The position numbers were made by a program, and so were the translations under genes. A stretch of 28,509 nucleotides of DNA from Nemertoderma westbladi (lineage: Eukaryota > Xenacoelomorpha > Nemertodermatida > Nemertodermatidae), in assembly GCA_032718475.1 (NCBI GenBank), contig JAUCBJ010001198.1:1-28509 (forward strand). Direction: 5' to 3'. Positions 9,572 through 19,409 of the stretch are shown one piece after another. Numbering within the stretch: position 1 is the stretch's first letter; every line of letters starts with the position of its first letter. The notes beneath the pieces are model-generated. The model was given only the letters and a program-made list of their open reading frames with translations, made no database searches and was not told where the DNA came from.

Positions 9572-10390
9572 GTGGCCAAGGTAAGACTTAGTCTACGTGC
9601 TAGCAGAACAACGAAATCTGCCTTGCCGCGGCATGACTGGTCCTCTCTGTTGCAACAGCCAAGTGTGAGATCCAGCTTCACACTACAGCTGAGCAACAGG
9701 TATGAGGCTCTTGCCTCTGAGGCGGCAGATCACTGTGAGGGCTATACTGCCTTTACAGAAGCAGTTAAGTTAGCAGCTGCAGAAACAGTTCCTGTATACC
9801 CTCGAAACAGGAAAAGGGCCCCCTGGACTGACAACAAAATTCAGAAGTGCCGAAATGACCTTCATAAGGCGCAGACAGAGTCCCGACTCAAACAGACTAC
9901 AGCGGCCAAGAATGCAGTTAAGGCTGCATCTAGGTCCCTGAACAGGCAGTACTCTGTTAATCTACAGGAGCTAATAAACCAACAGGTTGATGCCATCAAT
10001 GATGCTGACGACAGCAGGCAATCATCCCAGGCATTGAAATCGATCAATCTGCTTACTGTGCGGAAAAGCCAACCAACCACCAAGGTTAAGGCTGAATCAC
10101 CAGCCGATCGTCGCCTCAATGGTTGGAAGTCCCACTTTGAAAAGCTCCTCAATAATGACAGGGTATTGCCTGATAACTTTATCGAGGTAAAAGTATCTGA
10201 GTCTGTACTCCCAGATATTCCCATTGGTGATATCTCCTTTACAGAAGTGAAGGCTGCTGCAAAGAGCATTAAGACCAATCGTGCCAGTGGAGTAGGTGGT
10301 GTTCCCCCTGAGGGCTTTAAAATTCCTGAGTGTTTAAAGCTCATCTATCCCATCATAGTAGACATGTACCGAACAACAAGAGTCCCATAA
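9572..10390 (+). pseudogene. EN-RT linker and start of RT, copy A (ends at premature stop)
   Basis: 272 codons follow the endonuclease directly. The stretch has KRAPWTDNKIQKCRND near residue 80, SPADRRLNGWKSHFEKLLNN near residue 175 and IKTNRASGVGGVPPE near residue 235. The last block corresponds to the first conserved region of non-LTR reverse transcriptases. It ends in VP followed by TAA, where copy B reads VPQKMKTNK. The listed start is not a real initiation site: the frame is open upstream into the endonuclease. Copy D (20665-21483) differs by one residue. Confidence 0.9.
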
Positions 10391-10393
10391 GAA

Positions 10394-11584
10394 ATGAAAA
10401 CAAATAAGTTGGTGCCAGTTCCCATGAAGGGCAACCTGACACTCTATGGTTCTTTTCGGGGAATCGCATTGATCTCGATTGCTGCAAAGCTATACAATAG
10501 AATTCTATTAAATCGCATCAGGGATCCCATTGAGAGACTGCTCCGTGGAAATCAGAATGGGTTCCATAAAGGTCGTGGGACCATGGAGCCCATGTTGGCA
10601 CTTAGAAGGATAATTGAAGGATTATCAAAAAAGAAAGACAGGCATCTGGCTGTTATCTTTGTTGACTTCTTCAAGGCCTTTGATTCAGTCTCTTGCTCAC
10701 GTATGTTCAGCATACTTTCATTATATGGGATTCCTGATGAAATTATTGCAGCAATCAGATCAGTATACGATGGTTCGACAACATTTGTGTCTACTGTTGA
10801 CGGTGACACAGAACCATTTGAAGTGTTATGGGGCGTCCTCCAGGGAGACACACTTGCACCATTCTTGTTCATAATTGTGGTTGACTATGTTCTACGCATG
10901 TCCTTAGATCATCATAATGATGATGGGGTGATGATAACTCCACCTACTGGCTCCAGAAGTCGAGGAAATCCTGCCAAGTACCTAACTGATCTAGACTTTG
11001 CTGATGACTTAGGAGTACTCTCAGAATCACTAGAGGGAGCCCAACGGCTCCTCAGCTCATTAGAACATGCTGCTTCTAGTGTTGGTCTTTTTATTAACTC
11101 CAGAAAGACCAAAATTTTGACAGTTAACTTTGAAAGTCCTCAGCAAGTCTCTGATCGGATAAGCATAAGCTCAAAGGATGGTATGCTTGAGCATGTGGAC
11201 GACTTCTGTTACCTGGGATCATGGATCCGGAAGTCAGGTGAGGACCTTCGAATACGTAAGGGAAAGGCATGGGCAGCCTTGAATAGGCTTTCCAGGATTT
11301 GGAAGTCACCGAGAATTAATCGGAAACTTAAGGTCCGATTATTTAGAGCAGCAGTAGTTCCAGTACTCCTCTATGGGAGTCCATGCTGGGCTCTAACTGC
11401 TGAGGACACCAAATCTCTGGATGGCACATTCACAAGAATGCTACGCCGGGTTCATTGTGTCAAGTGCAATGCACACATCTCCAACCAGACACTATATAAC
11501 ATTGGAGGTGTCTCATTGGTTCCCCCAAGCTTGACACTAGAACAAAATCGCCTTCCGCTTTGCAGGACATTGCTTTCGCCGTGA
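10394..11584 (+). pseudogene. Reverse transcriptase domain, copy A
   Basis: The frame continues that of the preceding segment across the stop. It contains GSFRGIALISIAAKLYNRI, then GNQNGFHKGRGT, DFFKAFDSV (about 10661-10690), LQGDTLAPFLF (about 10834-10866) and LDFADDLG (about 10990-11013), so the palm aspartates are kept. The C-terminal region with SGEDLRIRKGKAWAALNRL and PVLLYGSPCWALTAED follows. An extra base near 11555 shifts the frame after EQNRL, and the remaining residues continue at 11595-11777. The function in the family is reverse transcription at the nicked target site. Confidence 0.93.
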
Positions 11585-11594
11585 GGACCAGCCA

Positions 11595-11777
11595 GTGCAT
11601 AATCTTGTACTTTGGCAGCCTCATGGAGTGAATAAGCATGGTGGACAGCCCATGACTTTCTTGAGACGCATCTTAAAGGACACTGGCCTTGAAGATGCGG
11701 ATGATCTAGCAAATGTCATGGGTGATAGGGAGTTGTGGCGGTGCAATTTTGTCGACAAGCCGGCACAGCATTCTTAA
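11595..11777 (+). pseudogene. C-terminal tail of copy A protein
   Basis: After the frameshift this frame reads HNLVLWQPHGVNKHGGQPMT and ends DKPAQHS at TAA, the family stop codon. The same tail is present in B, D, F and the 24.4-kb fragment, so the C-terminus is well conserved in the family. Confidence 0.88.
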
Positions 11778-11825
11778 AAATGCAGCTGCAATGCAGCATG
11801 CCGATCCTAGTAGTAGTAGTATCAC

Positions 11826-12022
11826 CATGGTTATTGTACCAAGTATTACCGTTATTTACTACATTATTTACTATTTATAGTAATTACGTCTTATAAATTG
11901 TTCTGTACAATTTATAAAAAAATAAGTAAGTAACTAAACCTGTCATAGTTTTATTTATGGAGCCCCTAAGGGGCATGAAAAATAAAAAAAATTCTACCGC
12001 GAACTCCGTCTTACTAACACGA
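11826..12022. other. Spacer between copy A and the minisatellite
   Basis: It starts with a degenerate satellite unit (to about 11850). Bases 11863-11909 resemble the reverse complement of 17281-17330, the 3' untranslated region of the CR1/L2-like element, with one mismatch and two 2-base gaps by eye. This may be a plus-strand scrap of that family. The rest is AT-rich and without features. Confidence 0.5.
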
Positions 12023-15000
12023 TCGACTCCCACGGCTGGTGTCTCATCGACACCCACGGCTGGTGTCCCATCCACACCCAGGGCTGGTGTCCCATCCACA
12101 CCCACGGCTGGTGTCCCATCGATACCCACGGCTGATGTCCCATCGACACCCACGGCTGGTGTCCCATCCACACCTACGACTGGTGTCCCATCCACACCCA
12201 CGGCTGGTGTCCCATCGACACCCACGGCTGGTGTCCCATCCACACCCAGGGCTGGTGTCCCATCGATACCCATGGCTGGTGTCCCATCGACACCCACGGC
12301 TGGTGTCCCATCCACACCCACGGCTGGTGTTCCATCGACACCCACGGCTGGTGTCCCATCGACTCCCACGGCTGGTGTTCCATCGACACCCACGGCTGGT
12401 GTCCCATCCACACCCAGGGCTGGTGTCCCATCCACACCCACGGCTGGTGTCCCATCCACACCCAGGGCTGGTGTCCCATCCACACCCACGGCTGGTGTCC
12501 CATCGATACCCACGGCTGGTGTCCCATCGACACCCACGGCTGGTGTCCCATCCACACCTACGACTGGTGTCCCATCCACACCCACGGCTGGTGTCCCATC
12601 GATACACACGGCTGGTGTCCCATCGACACCCACGGCTGGTGTCCCATCCACACCCACGGCTGGTGTCCCATCGATACCCACGGCTGGTGTCCCATCGACA
12701 CCCACGGCTGGTGTCCCATCCACACCTACGACTGGTGTCCCATCCACACCCACGGCTGGTGTCCCATCGACTCCCACGGCTGGTGTTCCATCGACACCCA
12801 CGGCTGGTGTCCCATCCACACCCAGGGCTGGTGTCCCATCGATACCCATGGCTGGTGTCCCATCGACACCCACGGCTGGTGTCCCATCCACACCCACGGC
12901 TGGTGTTCCATCGACACCCACGGCTGGTGTCCCATCGACTCCCACGGCTGGTGTTCCATCGACACCCACGGCTGGTGTCCCATCGACTCCCACGGCTGGT
13001 GTTCCATCGACACCCACGGCTGGTGTCCCATCCACACCCAGGGCTGGTGTCCCATCCACACCCACGGCTGGTGTCCCATCGATACCCACGGCTGGTGTTC
13101 CATCGACACCCACGGCTGGTGTCCCATCCACACCTACGACTGGTGTCCCATCCACACCCACGGCTGGTGTCCCATCGATACCCACGGCTGGTGTCCCATC
13201 GACACCCACGGCTGGTGTCCCATCCACACCCACGGCTGGTCTTCCATCGACACCCACGGTTGGTGTCCCATCCACACCCAGGGCTGGTGTCCCATCGATA
13301 CCCACGGCTGGTGTCCCATCGACACCCACGGCTGGTGTCCCATCGACTCCCACGGCTGGTGTTCCATCGACACCCACGGCTGGTGTCCCATCGATACCCA
13401 CGGCTGGTGTCCCATCGACACCCACGGCTGGTGTCCCATCGACACCCACGGCTGGTGTCCCATCCACACCCACGGCTGGTGTCCCATCGACACCCACGGC
13501 TGGTGTCCCATCGACACCCACGGCTGGTGTCCCATCGACACCCAGGGCTGGTGTCCCATCCACACCCATGGCTGGTGTCCCATCCACACCCACGGCTGGT
13601 GTCCCATCGATACCCACGGCTGGTGTTCCATCGACACCCACGGCTGGTGTCCCATCGACTCCCACGACTGGTGTCCCATCCACACCCACGGCTGGTATCC
13701 CATCGATACCCACGGCTGGTGTTCCATCGACACCCACGGCTGGTGTCCCATCGACTCCCACGGCTGGTGTTCCATCAACACCCACGGCTGGTGTCCCATC
13801 CACACCCAGGGCTGGTGTTCCATCGACACCCACGGCTGGTGTTCCATCGACACCCACGGCTGGTGCCCCATCCACACCCACGGCTGGTGTCCCATCGATA
13901 CCCACGGCTGGTGTCCCATCCACACCCAGGGCTGGTGTCCCATCCACACCCATGGCTGGTGTCCCATCCACACCCATGGCTGGTGTCCCATCCACACCCA
14001 CGGCTGGTGTTCCATCGACACCCACGGCTGGTGTCCCATCCACACCCACGGCTGGTGTCCCATCCACACCCACGGCTGGTGTTCCATCGACACCCACGGC
14101 TGGTGTCCCATCCTCACCCAAGGCTGGTGTCCCATCGACTCCCACGGCTGGTGTCCCATCGACACCCACGGCTGGTGACCCATCCACACCCATGGCTGGT
14201 GTCCCATCCACACCCACGGTTGGTGTTCCATCGACACCCACGGCTGGTGTCCCATCCACACCCACGGCTGGTGTCCCATCCACACCCACGGCTGGTGTTC
14301 CATCGACACCCACGGCTGGTGTCCCATCCACACCCACGGCTGGTGACCCATCGACTCCCACGGCTGGTGTCCCATCGACACCCACGGCTGGTGTCCCATC
14401 GACACCCACGGCTGGTATCCCATCCACACCCACGGCTGGTGTTCCATCGACACCCACGGCTGGTGTCCCATCGACTCCCACGGCTGGTGTTCCATCGACA
14501 CCCACGGCTGGTGTCCCATCCACACCCAGGGCTGGTGTCCCATCCACACCCACGGCTGGTGTCCCATCGATACCCACGGCTGGTGTCCCATCCACACCTA
14601 CGACTGGTGTCCCATCCACACCCACGGCTGGTGTCCCATCGATACCCACGGCTGGTGTCCCATCCACACCCACGGCTGGTGTTCCATCGACACCCACGGC
14701 TGGTGTCCAATCGACTCCCACGGCTGGTGTTCCATCGACACCCACGGCTGGTGTCCCATCCACACCCAGGGCTGGTGTCCCATCCACACCCACGGCTGGT
14801 GTCCCATCGATACCCATGGCTGGTGTCCCATCCACACCCATGGCTGGTGTCCCATCCACACCCACGGCTGGTGTTCCATCGACACCCACGGCTGGTGTCC
14901 CATCCACACCCACGGCTGGTGTCCCATCCACACCCACGGCTGGTGTTCCATCGACACCCACGGCTGGTGTCCCATCCACACCCAAGGCTGGTGTCCCATC

Positions 15001-16164
15001 GACTCCCACGGCTGGTGTCCCATCGACACCCACGGCTGGTGTCCCATCCACACCCATGGCTGGTGTCCCATCCACACCCACGGTTGGTGTTCCATCGACA
15101 CCCACGGCTGGTGTCCCATCCACACCCACGGCTGGTGTCCCATCCACACCCACGGCTGGTGTTCCATCGACACCCACGGCTGGTGTCCCATCCACACCCA
15201 CGGCTGGTGTCCCATCGACTCCCACGGCTGGTGTCCCATCGACACCCACGGCTGGTGTCCCATCCACACCCACGGCTGGTGTCCCATCGACTCCCACGGC
15301 TGGTGTCCCATCGACACCCACGGCTGGTGTCCCATCCACACCCACGGCTGGTGTTCCATCGACACCCGCGGCTGGTGTCCCATCCACACCCACGGCTGGT
15401 GTCCCATCGACTCCCACGGCTGGTGTCCCATCGACTCCCACGGCTGGTGTTCCATCGACACCCACGGCTGGTGTCCCATCCACACCCAGGGCTGGTGTCC
15501 CATCCACACCCACGGCTGGTGTCCCATCGATACCCATGGCTGGTGTCCCATCCACACCCATGGCTGGTGTCCCATCCACACCCACGGCTGGTGTTCCATC
15601 GACACCCACGGCTGGTGTCCCATCCACACCCACGGCTGGTGTCCCATCCACACCCACGGCTGGTGTTCCATCGACACCCACGGCTGGTGTCCCATCCACA
15701 CCCAAGGCTGGTGTCCCATCGACTCCCACGGCTGGTGTCCCATCGACACCCACGGCTGGTGTCCCATTCACACCCATGGCTGGTGTCCCATCCACACCCA
15801 CGGTTGGTGTTCCATCGACACCCACGGCTGGTGTCCCATCCACACCCACGGCTGGTGTCCCATCCACACCCACGGCTGGTGTTCCATCGACACCCACGGC
15901 TGGTGTCCCATCCACACCCACGGCTGGTGTCCCATCGACTCCCACGGCTGGTGTCCCATCGACACCCACGGCTGGTGTCCCATCCACACCCACGGCTGGT
16001 GTCCCATCGACTCCCACGGCTGGTGTCCCATCGACACCCACGGCTGGTGTCCCATCCACACCCACGGCTGGTGTTCCATCGACACCCGCGGCTGGTGTCC
16101 CATCCACACCCACGGCTGGTGTCCCATCGACTCCCACGGCTGGTGTCCCATCGACACCCACGGC
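12023..16164 (+). repeat. 24-bp minisatellite, about 172 units
   Basis: The unit starts 'cccacggctggtgtcccatc' and ends 'gaca'. Recurrent variants are 'tccaca', 'tcgata', 'tcgact', 'cccaggg', 'cccatgg', 'cctacgac' and 'gttcc' for 'gtccc'. The phase is constant from end to end, with no net indel in 4.1 kb. One plus frame reads GVPSTPTA and one minus frame reads GVDGTPAV, both without stops, which produces open frames of over 1,400 codons on each strand. I do not call these genes. The open frames run into retrotransposon sequence at the ends, and no signal peptide, splice site or non-repeat domain is seen. Confidence 0.97.
14701..16140 (+). repeat. 720-bp higher-order repeat within the minisatellite
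   Basis: 14701-15420 and 15421-16140 (30 units each) carry the same order of unit variants. I count two differences in 720 bases: 'a' at 14709 where the second copy has 'c', and 't' at 15768 where the first has 'c'. Shorter related blocks occur to the left; for example the 'cccaagg' unit group near 14117 resembles that at 14981, 864 bp away. Confidence 0.9.
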
Positions 16165-16211
16165 TACTACTACTACTACTAGGATCGGCATGCTGCATTG
16201 CAGCTGCATTT

Positions 16212-17009
16212 TTAAGAATGCTGTGCCGGCTTATCGACAAAATTGCACCGCCACAACTCCCTATCACCCATGAGATTTGCTAGATCATCCGCATCTTCAA
16301 GGCCAGTGTCCTTTAAGATGCGTCTCAAGAAAGTCATGGGCTGTCCACCATGCTTATTCACTCCATGAGGCTGCCAAAGTACAAGATTATGCACTGGCTG
16401 GTCCTCACGGCGAAAGCAATGTCCTGCAAAGCGGAGGCAATTTTGTTCTAGTGTTAAGCTTGGGGGAACCAATGAGGCACCTCCAATGTTATATAGTGTC
16501 TGGTTGGAGATGTGTGCATTGTACTTGACACAATGAACCCGGCGTAGCATTCTTGTGAATGTGCCATCCAGAGATTTGGTGTCCTCAGCAGTTAGAGCCC
16601 AGTATGGACTCCCATAGAGGAGTACTGGAACTACTGCTGCTCTAAATAATCGGACCTTAAGTTTCCGATTAATTCTCGTTGACTTCCAAATCCTGGAAAG
16701 CCTATTCAAGGCTGCCCATGCCTTTCCCTTACGTATTCGAAGGTCTTCACCTGACTTCCGGATCCATGATTCCAGGTAACAGAAGTCATCCCCATGCTCA
16801 AGCATACCATCTTTTGAGCTTATGCTCATCCGTTCAGAGACTTGCTGAGGACTTTCAAAGTTAACTGTCAAAATTTTGGTCTTTCTGGAGTTAATAAAAA
16901 GACCAACACTAGAAGCAGCATGTTCTAATGAGCTGAGGAGCCGTTGGGCTCCCTCTTCTAGTGATTCTGAGAGTACTCCTAAGTCATCAGCAAGGTCTAG
17001 ATCAGTTAG
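16212..17009 (-). pseudogene. C-terminal half of copy B protein
   Basis: The frame is open from the insertion point of the CR1/L2-like element to the family stop codon after DKPAQHS. It starts LTDLDLADDLGVLSE, so the usual FADD box reads LADD here (F to L next to the catalytic aspartates). Two extra codons lie in the following SLEEGAQRLL. Then come the conserved region with SGEDLRIRKGKAWAALNRL and PVLLYGSPYWALTAED. No stop or frameshift is visible in this part, so it decayed little apart from the insertion. Confidence 0.88.
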
Positions 17010-17339
17010 ATAGATATATAGATAGATTTATTTATACATTATGTAAAAACAATAACAAATACACCAAACAATGTACCGGTATAAAGGTATTGTCCAACAT
17101 AACATAGGATTACCCCTAAAGCTTTGCAGCTTATTTCCAAGGGGGTCCTTTATGTTACTTGGTTACAAATACAATATTACACTACGCTAACCTAAAACCA
17201 ATATAAAACGTAATTACACTATGTACATGTACAACTTTACCGAGAGCGTGACAATGTCCGACTCAACGATAAAGATGTAATGTACAGAACAATTTATTAT
17301 AAAACGTAATTACAGTATAAATAGTAAATAATTAATAAA

Positions 17340-17963
17340 CTAATAACTTACTGTAGGACTATTGTACCTATTTTTACATTGCACACGGAGGTGAGATTTA
17401 ACTGCAGATTTAAAAGAATGTTGATTATCTAGGTTTTTAATTTCATTAGGCAGAGCGTTCCAATTTGTTATGCCGTTAAAAAAGAAAGTATCAGATTCAA
17501 AGGATTTACAATTCGGGAGGTAGAAGTTTGAAGCACTAGCTCTGGTACTGTAAGAGTGTGTATCGCGTACTCTGTTGAATTTTTGTTTTAGGTAATTGGG
17601 ACATTTACCATTATACACTTTATGCACATGGTTAAGGCGTAGCTGCTTAACTCTACTATCTAAGTTAAGTAGTCCAGATTCAGAAAAGTCATCTGGAGTT
17701 AGGTGGTGCCTAGGTTTGTAGTCTTTAATAAATCGTACTACTTTATTCTGAGCTACTTGTAATTTACATTTAAGCTGTTTGGTTAAGCCTTCATACCAAG
17801 AAGAGCATGCATAGTCCATGTGACACTGTATTAAAGAAGAGCAAAGTAACTTGCGGGAGTCGGTGTTTAAACTATTTTTATTTCTGTATAGAAACCTAAG
17901 CCTACTGTTAACTTTCGGGAAAATATTTTTCACTATGCTTTCTCCTGATAAGCAGTTATCCAA
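17340..17963 (-). pseudogene. C-terminal region of the nested CR1/L2-like element
   Basis: 207 codons without interruption, ending at TAG. It begins LDNCLSGESIVKNIFPKVN and includes CSSLIQCHMDYACSSWYEGL, VAQNKVVRFI and FFFNGITNWNALPNEIK. These blocks are typical of the region after the reverse transcriptase in CR1/Jockey-type elements. A frameshift near 17950 separates it from the reverse transcriptase. Confidence 0.9.
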
Positions 17964-18999
17964 TGTGGCGCTAAATATTTAACTTCCTTTTTATTTTCAA
18001 TCTTATGTCCATTACTAGTGACTTCAAACTTAGTTACCTTCTTTAACTTTCTTTTGGAACCAAACAAAATACTTTCAGTTTTACCGTAGTGAATGGATAG
18101 CTTATTATCAACCAACCACTCATTACAGGATTCTAGAACTGCACTTAACTTTTGGGAAATATGGATATGATCTTTATGAGAGAAAATAAGAGCACTGTCG
18201 TCGGCATATAAAATGAGTTTAAAATCGGGATCTATACTACTTATCATATCATTTACCTAGCATACAAAAAGCAGAGGACCTCATATACTACCTTGCGGTA
18301 CACCACAGGTAATCTCTTGTACAGTAGACAGCGATTTGCTAATGACTACAGTTTGACCTCTGTCTGACAGGTAGGACTTGAACCAGTCTATAGAACCTAC
18401 ACCCATCAGGCCTAACTTAACAAGCAGAATTTCATGATCTACAGTATCGAAAGCCTTTTGTAGGTCCAACATTACCATACCAGTATATAAACCCTTTGCG
18501 TTATTACATCTAATTGTAGTAGTTAAGTTAATAAGGCAGGTGTCTGTAGAATATGATTTACGAAAACCGGACTGAAGTTCATAGATCAGATTTAGCCTAC
18601 TAAGATGTGCCTCCAGCTGTAGAAAAACGGAACGTCCTAGAATTTTAGATACAATACTTAAGATACTAACAGGTCTGTAATTACATTCTTTTTATACAGA
18701 GGAACAACCTTAGCTAATTTCAGTTCGTCTGGTACTACATTATCTACGATAGCGTAATTAATAATAACTTCAGCACCATCCATAAGAAAACGGGCAGGTA
18801 TTAGGTCTAGACCGGTACATTTTGAGGAGGATAGGCTAAGTAGATTTTGAAAAACGAAATGCTCAGAAACGGGTTTTAAAAATAACTTTTCTGAATTTTG
18901 TAACTTTTCTAGATAAAAATAATTTAGAGTTTCGGACCCTATACTATATTTATTACTTGATAACGGTAACTTCTTAACTAAATTAGAGGTTAGTTAGGC
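17933..18999 (-). pseudogene. Reverse transcriptase domain of the nested CR1/L2-like element
   Basis: In order the frames read [70 protein letters not shown] and ILYADDSALIF, the standard succession of non-LTR reverse transcriptase blocks. The YADD box is intact. A stop codon (TGA, 18281-18283) interrupts GSI-GPLLF where leucine is expected. A frameshift near 18690 separates LYKK from NYRPVS, and another lies near 17950. The copy is dead but recognisably of the CR1/L2/Jockey group. Confidence 0.9.
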
Positions 19000-19007
19000 C
19001 AAGTTAG

Positions 19008-19165
19008 GTACTTGGCAGGATTTCCTCAACTTCTGGAGCCAGTAGGTGGAGTTATCATCACCCCATCATCATTATGATTATCTAAGGACATGCGTAGAAC
19101 ATAGTCAACAACAATTATGAACAAGAATGGTGCAAGTGTGTCTCCCTGGAGGACGCCCCATAACA
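19008..19165 (-). pseudogene. Copy B reverse transcriptase, middle piece
   Basis: Reverse complement continues the copy B reverse transcriptase from LWGVLQGDTLAPFLF through IIVVDYVLRMSL to GNPAKYL, up to the insertion of the CR1/L2-like element. It lies between the two nested inserts. Confidence 0.85.
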
Positions 19166-19405
19166 TTGATTGATTGATTGATTGATTTATTTATTTTCCC
19201 AACTAATACATAAATATAACAAATGCATTGCATAATTCACAATAAAATGGGCAGGAAGACTGCTTAGTAGCATAGTGCTAGTTAGCGCAGTATCCTTTTA
19301 GGTACCGGAATATATAATACATAAATTGGGTAGATACATCTTACGTTAATGTGCAAGCAACTACAGGGGTTACATACATGTAGGATCCCAATACCCAACC
19401 CACCA
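19166..19405 (-). mobile_element. 240-bp insert with (TCAA)n tail: SINE or 3' end of a CR1/L2-like element
   Basis: The insert interrupts copy B between codons for EPFEV and LWGVLQGD. It is flanked by 'aaca' (19162-19165 and 19406-19409). On the minus strand it ends 'aaataaataaatcaatcaat', a tetranucleotide tail like that of the larger nested element. No protein is encoded and I see no clear Pol III boxes, so a truncated 3' end of a CR1/L2-like element is as likely as a SINE. Confidence 0.75.
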
Positions 19406-19409
19406 AACA

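Larger units (their letters stand above)
9345..11820 (+). mobile_element. RTE-type non-LTR retrotransposon, copy A, 5'-truncated
   Basis: Copy A begins inside the endonuclease gene and ends with 'gcatgccgatcc' plus '(tag)n'. It holds the C-terminal part of the endonuclease, the linker, the reverse transcriptase and the conserved C-terminal region. It is disabled by three lesions. An extra base follows the QIDH motif near 9484. A stop codon lies at 10388-10390, where copy B has CAA. An extra base lies near 11555. It is flanked by 'tatcac' on both sides and sits in the 35-bp satellite. Family assignment rests on the apurinic-type endonuclease, the FADD box and the short-repeat tail; I cannot separate RTE from close relatives such as RTE-X or Proto2. 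Confidence 0.93.
17010..19001 (-). mobile_element. CR1/L2/Jockey-like non-LTR element, 5'-truncated, inside copy B
   Basis: This minus-strand element ends in an (ATCT)n tail (about 17010-17031) and is flanked by 'agttag' (17004-17009 and 19002-19007), the likely target-site duplication. Without it, copy B would read 'gatcagttaggtacttgg', as in other copies. It includes most of the reverse transcriptase, the C-terminal region and a 3' untranslated region of about 330 bp. The 5' end is truncated within the protein, so the endonuclease is absent. The exact clade cannot be settled by eye. Confidence 0.88.

Noticed and set aside
9862-10344. Long open frame opposite the copy A linker (and its twin at 20955-21437)
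   Set aside because: It is the antisense shadow of the retrotransposon frame and is conserved only because the sense copies are.
12023-16164. Centromeric or telomeric repeat
   Set aside because: The unit is not a telomere motif, and a 4-kb array bordered by retrotransposons gives no evidence of a centromere.
11884-16283. Open frames of over 1,400 codons on both strands across the minisatellite
   Set aside because: They follow from a 24-base unit without stops. Starts and ends fall in retrotransposon or spacer sequence, and there is no non-repeat domain or signal peptide. I describe it as a repeat and raise coding only as a finding.
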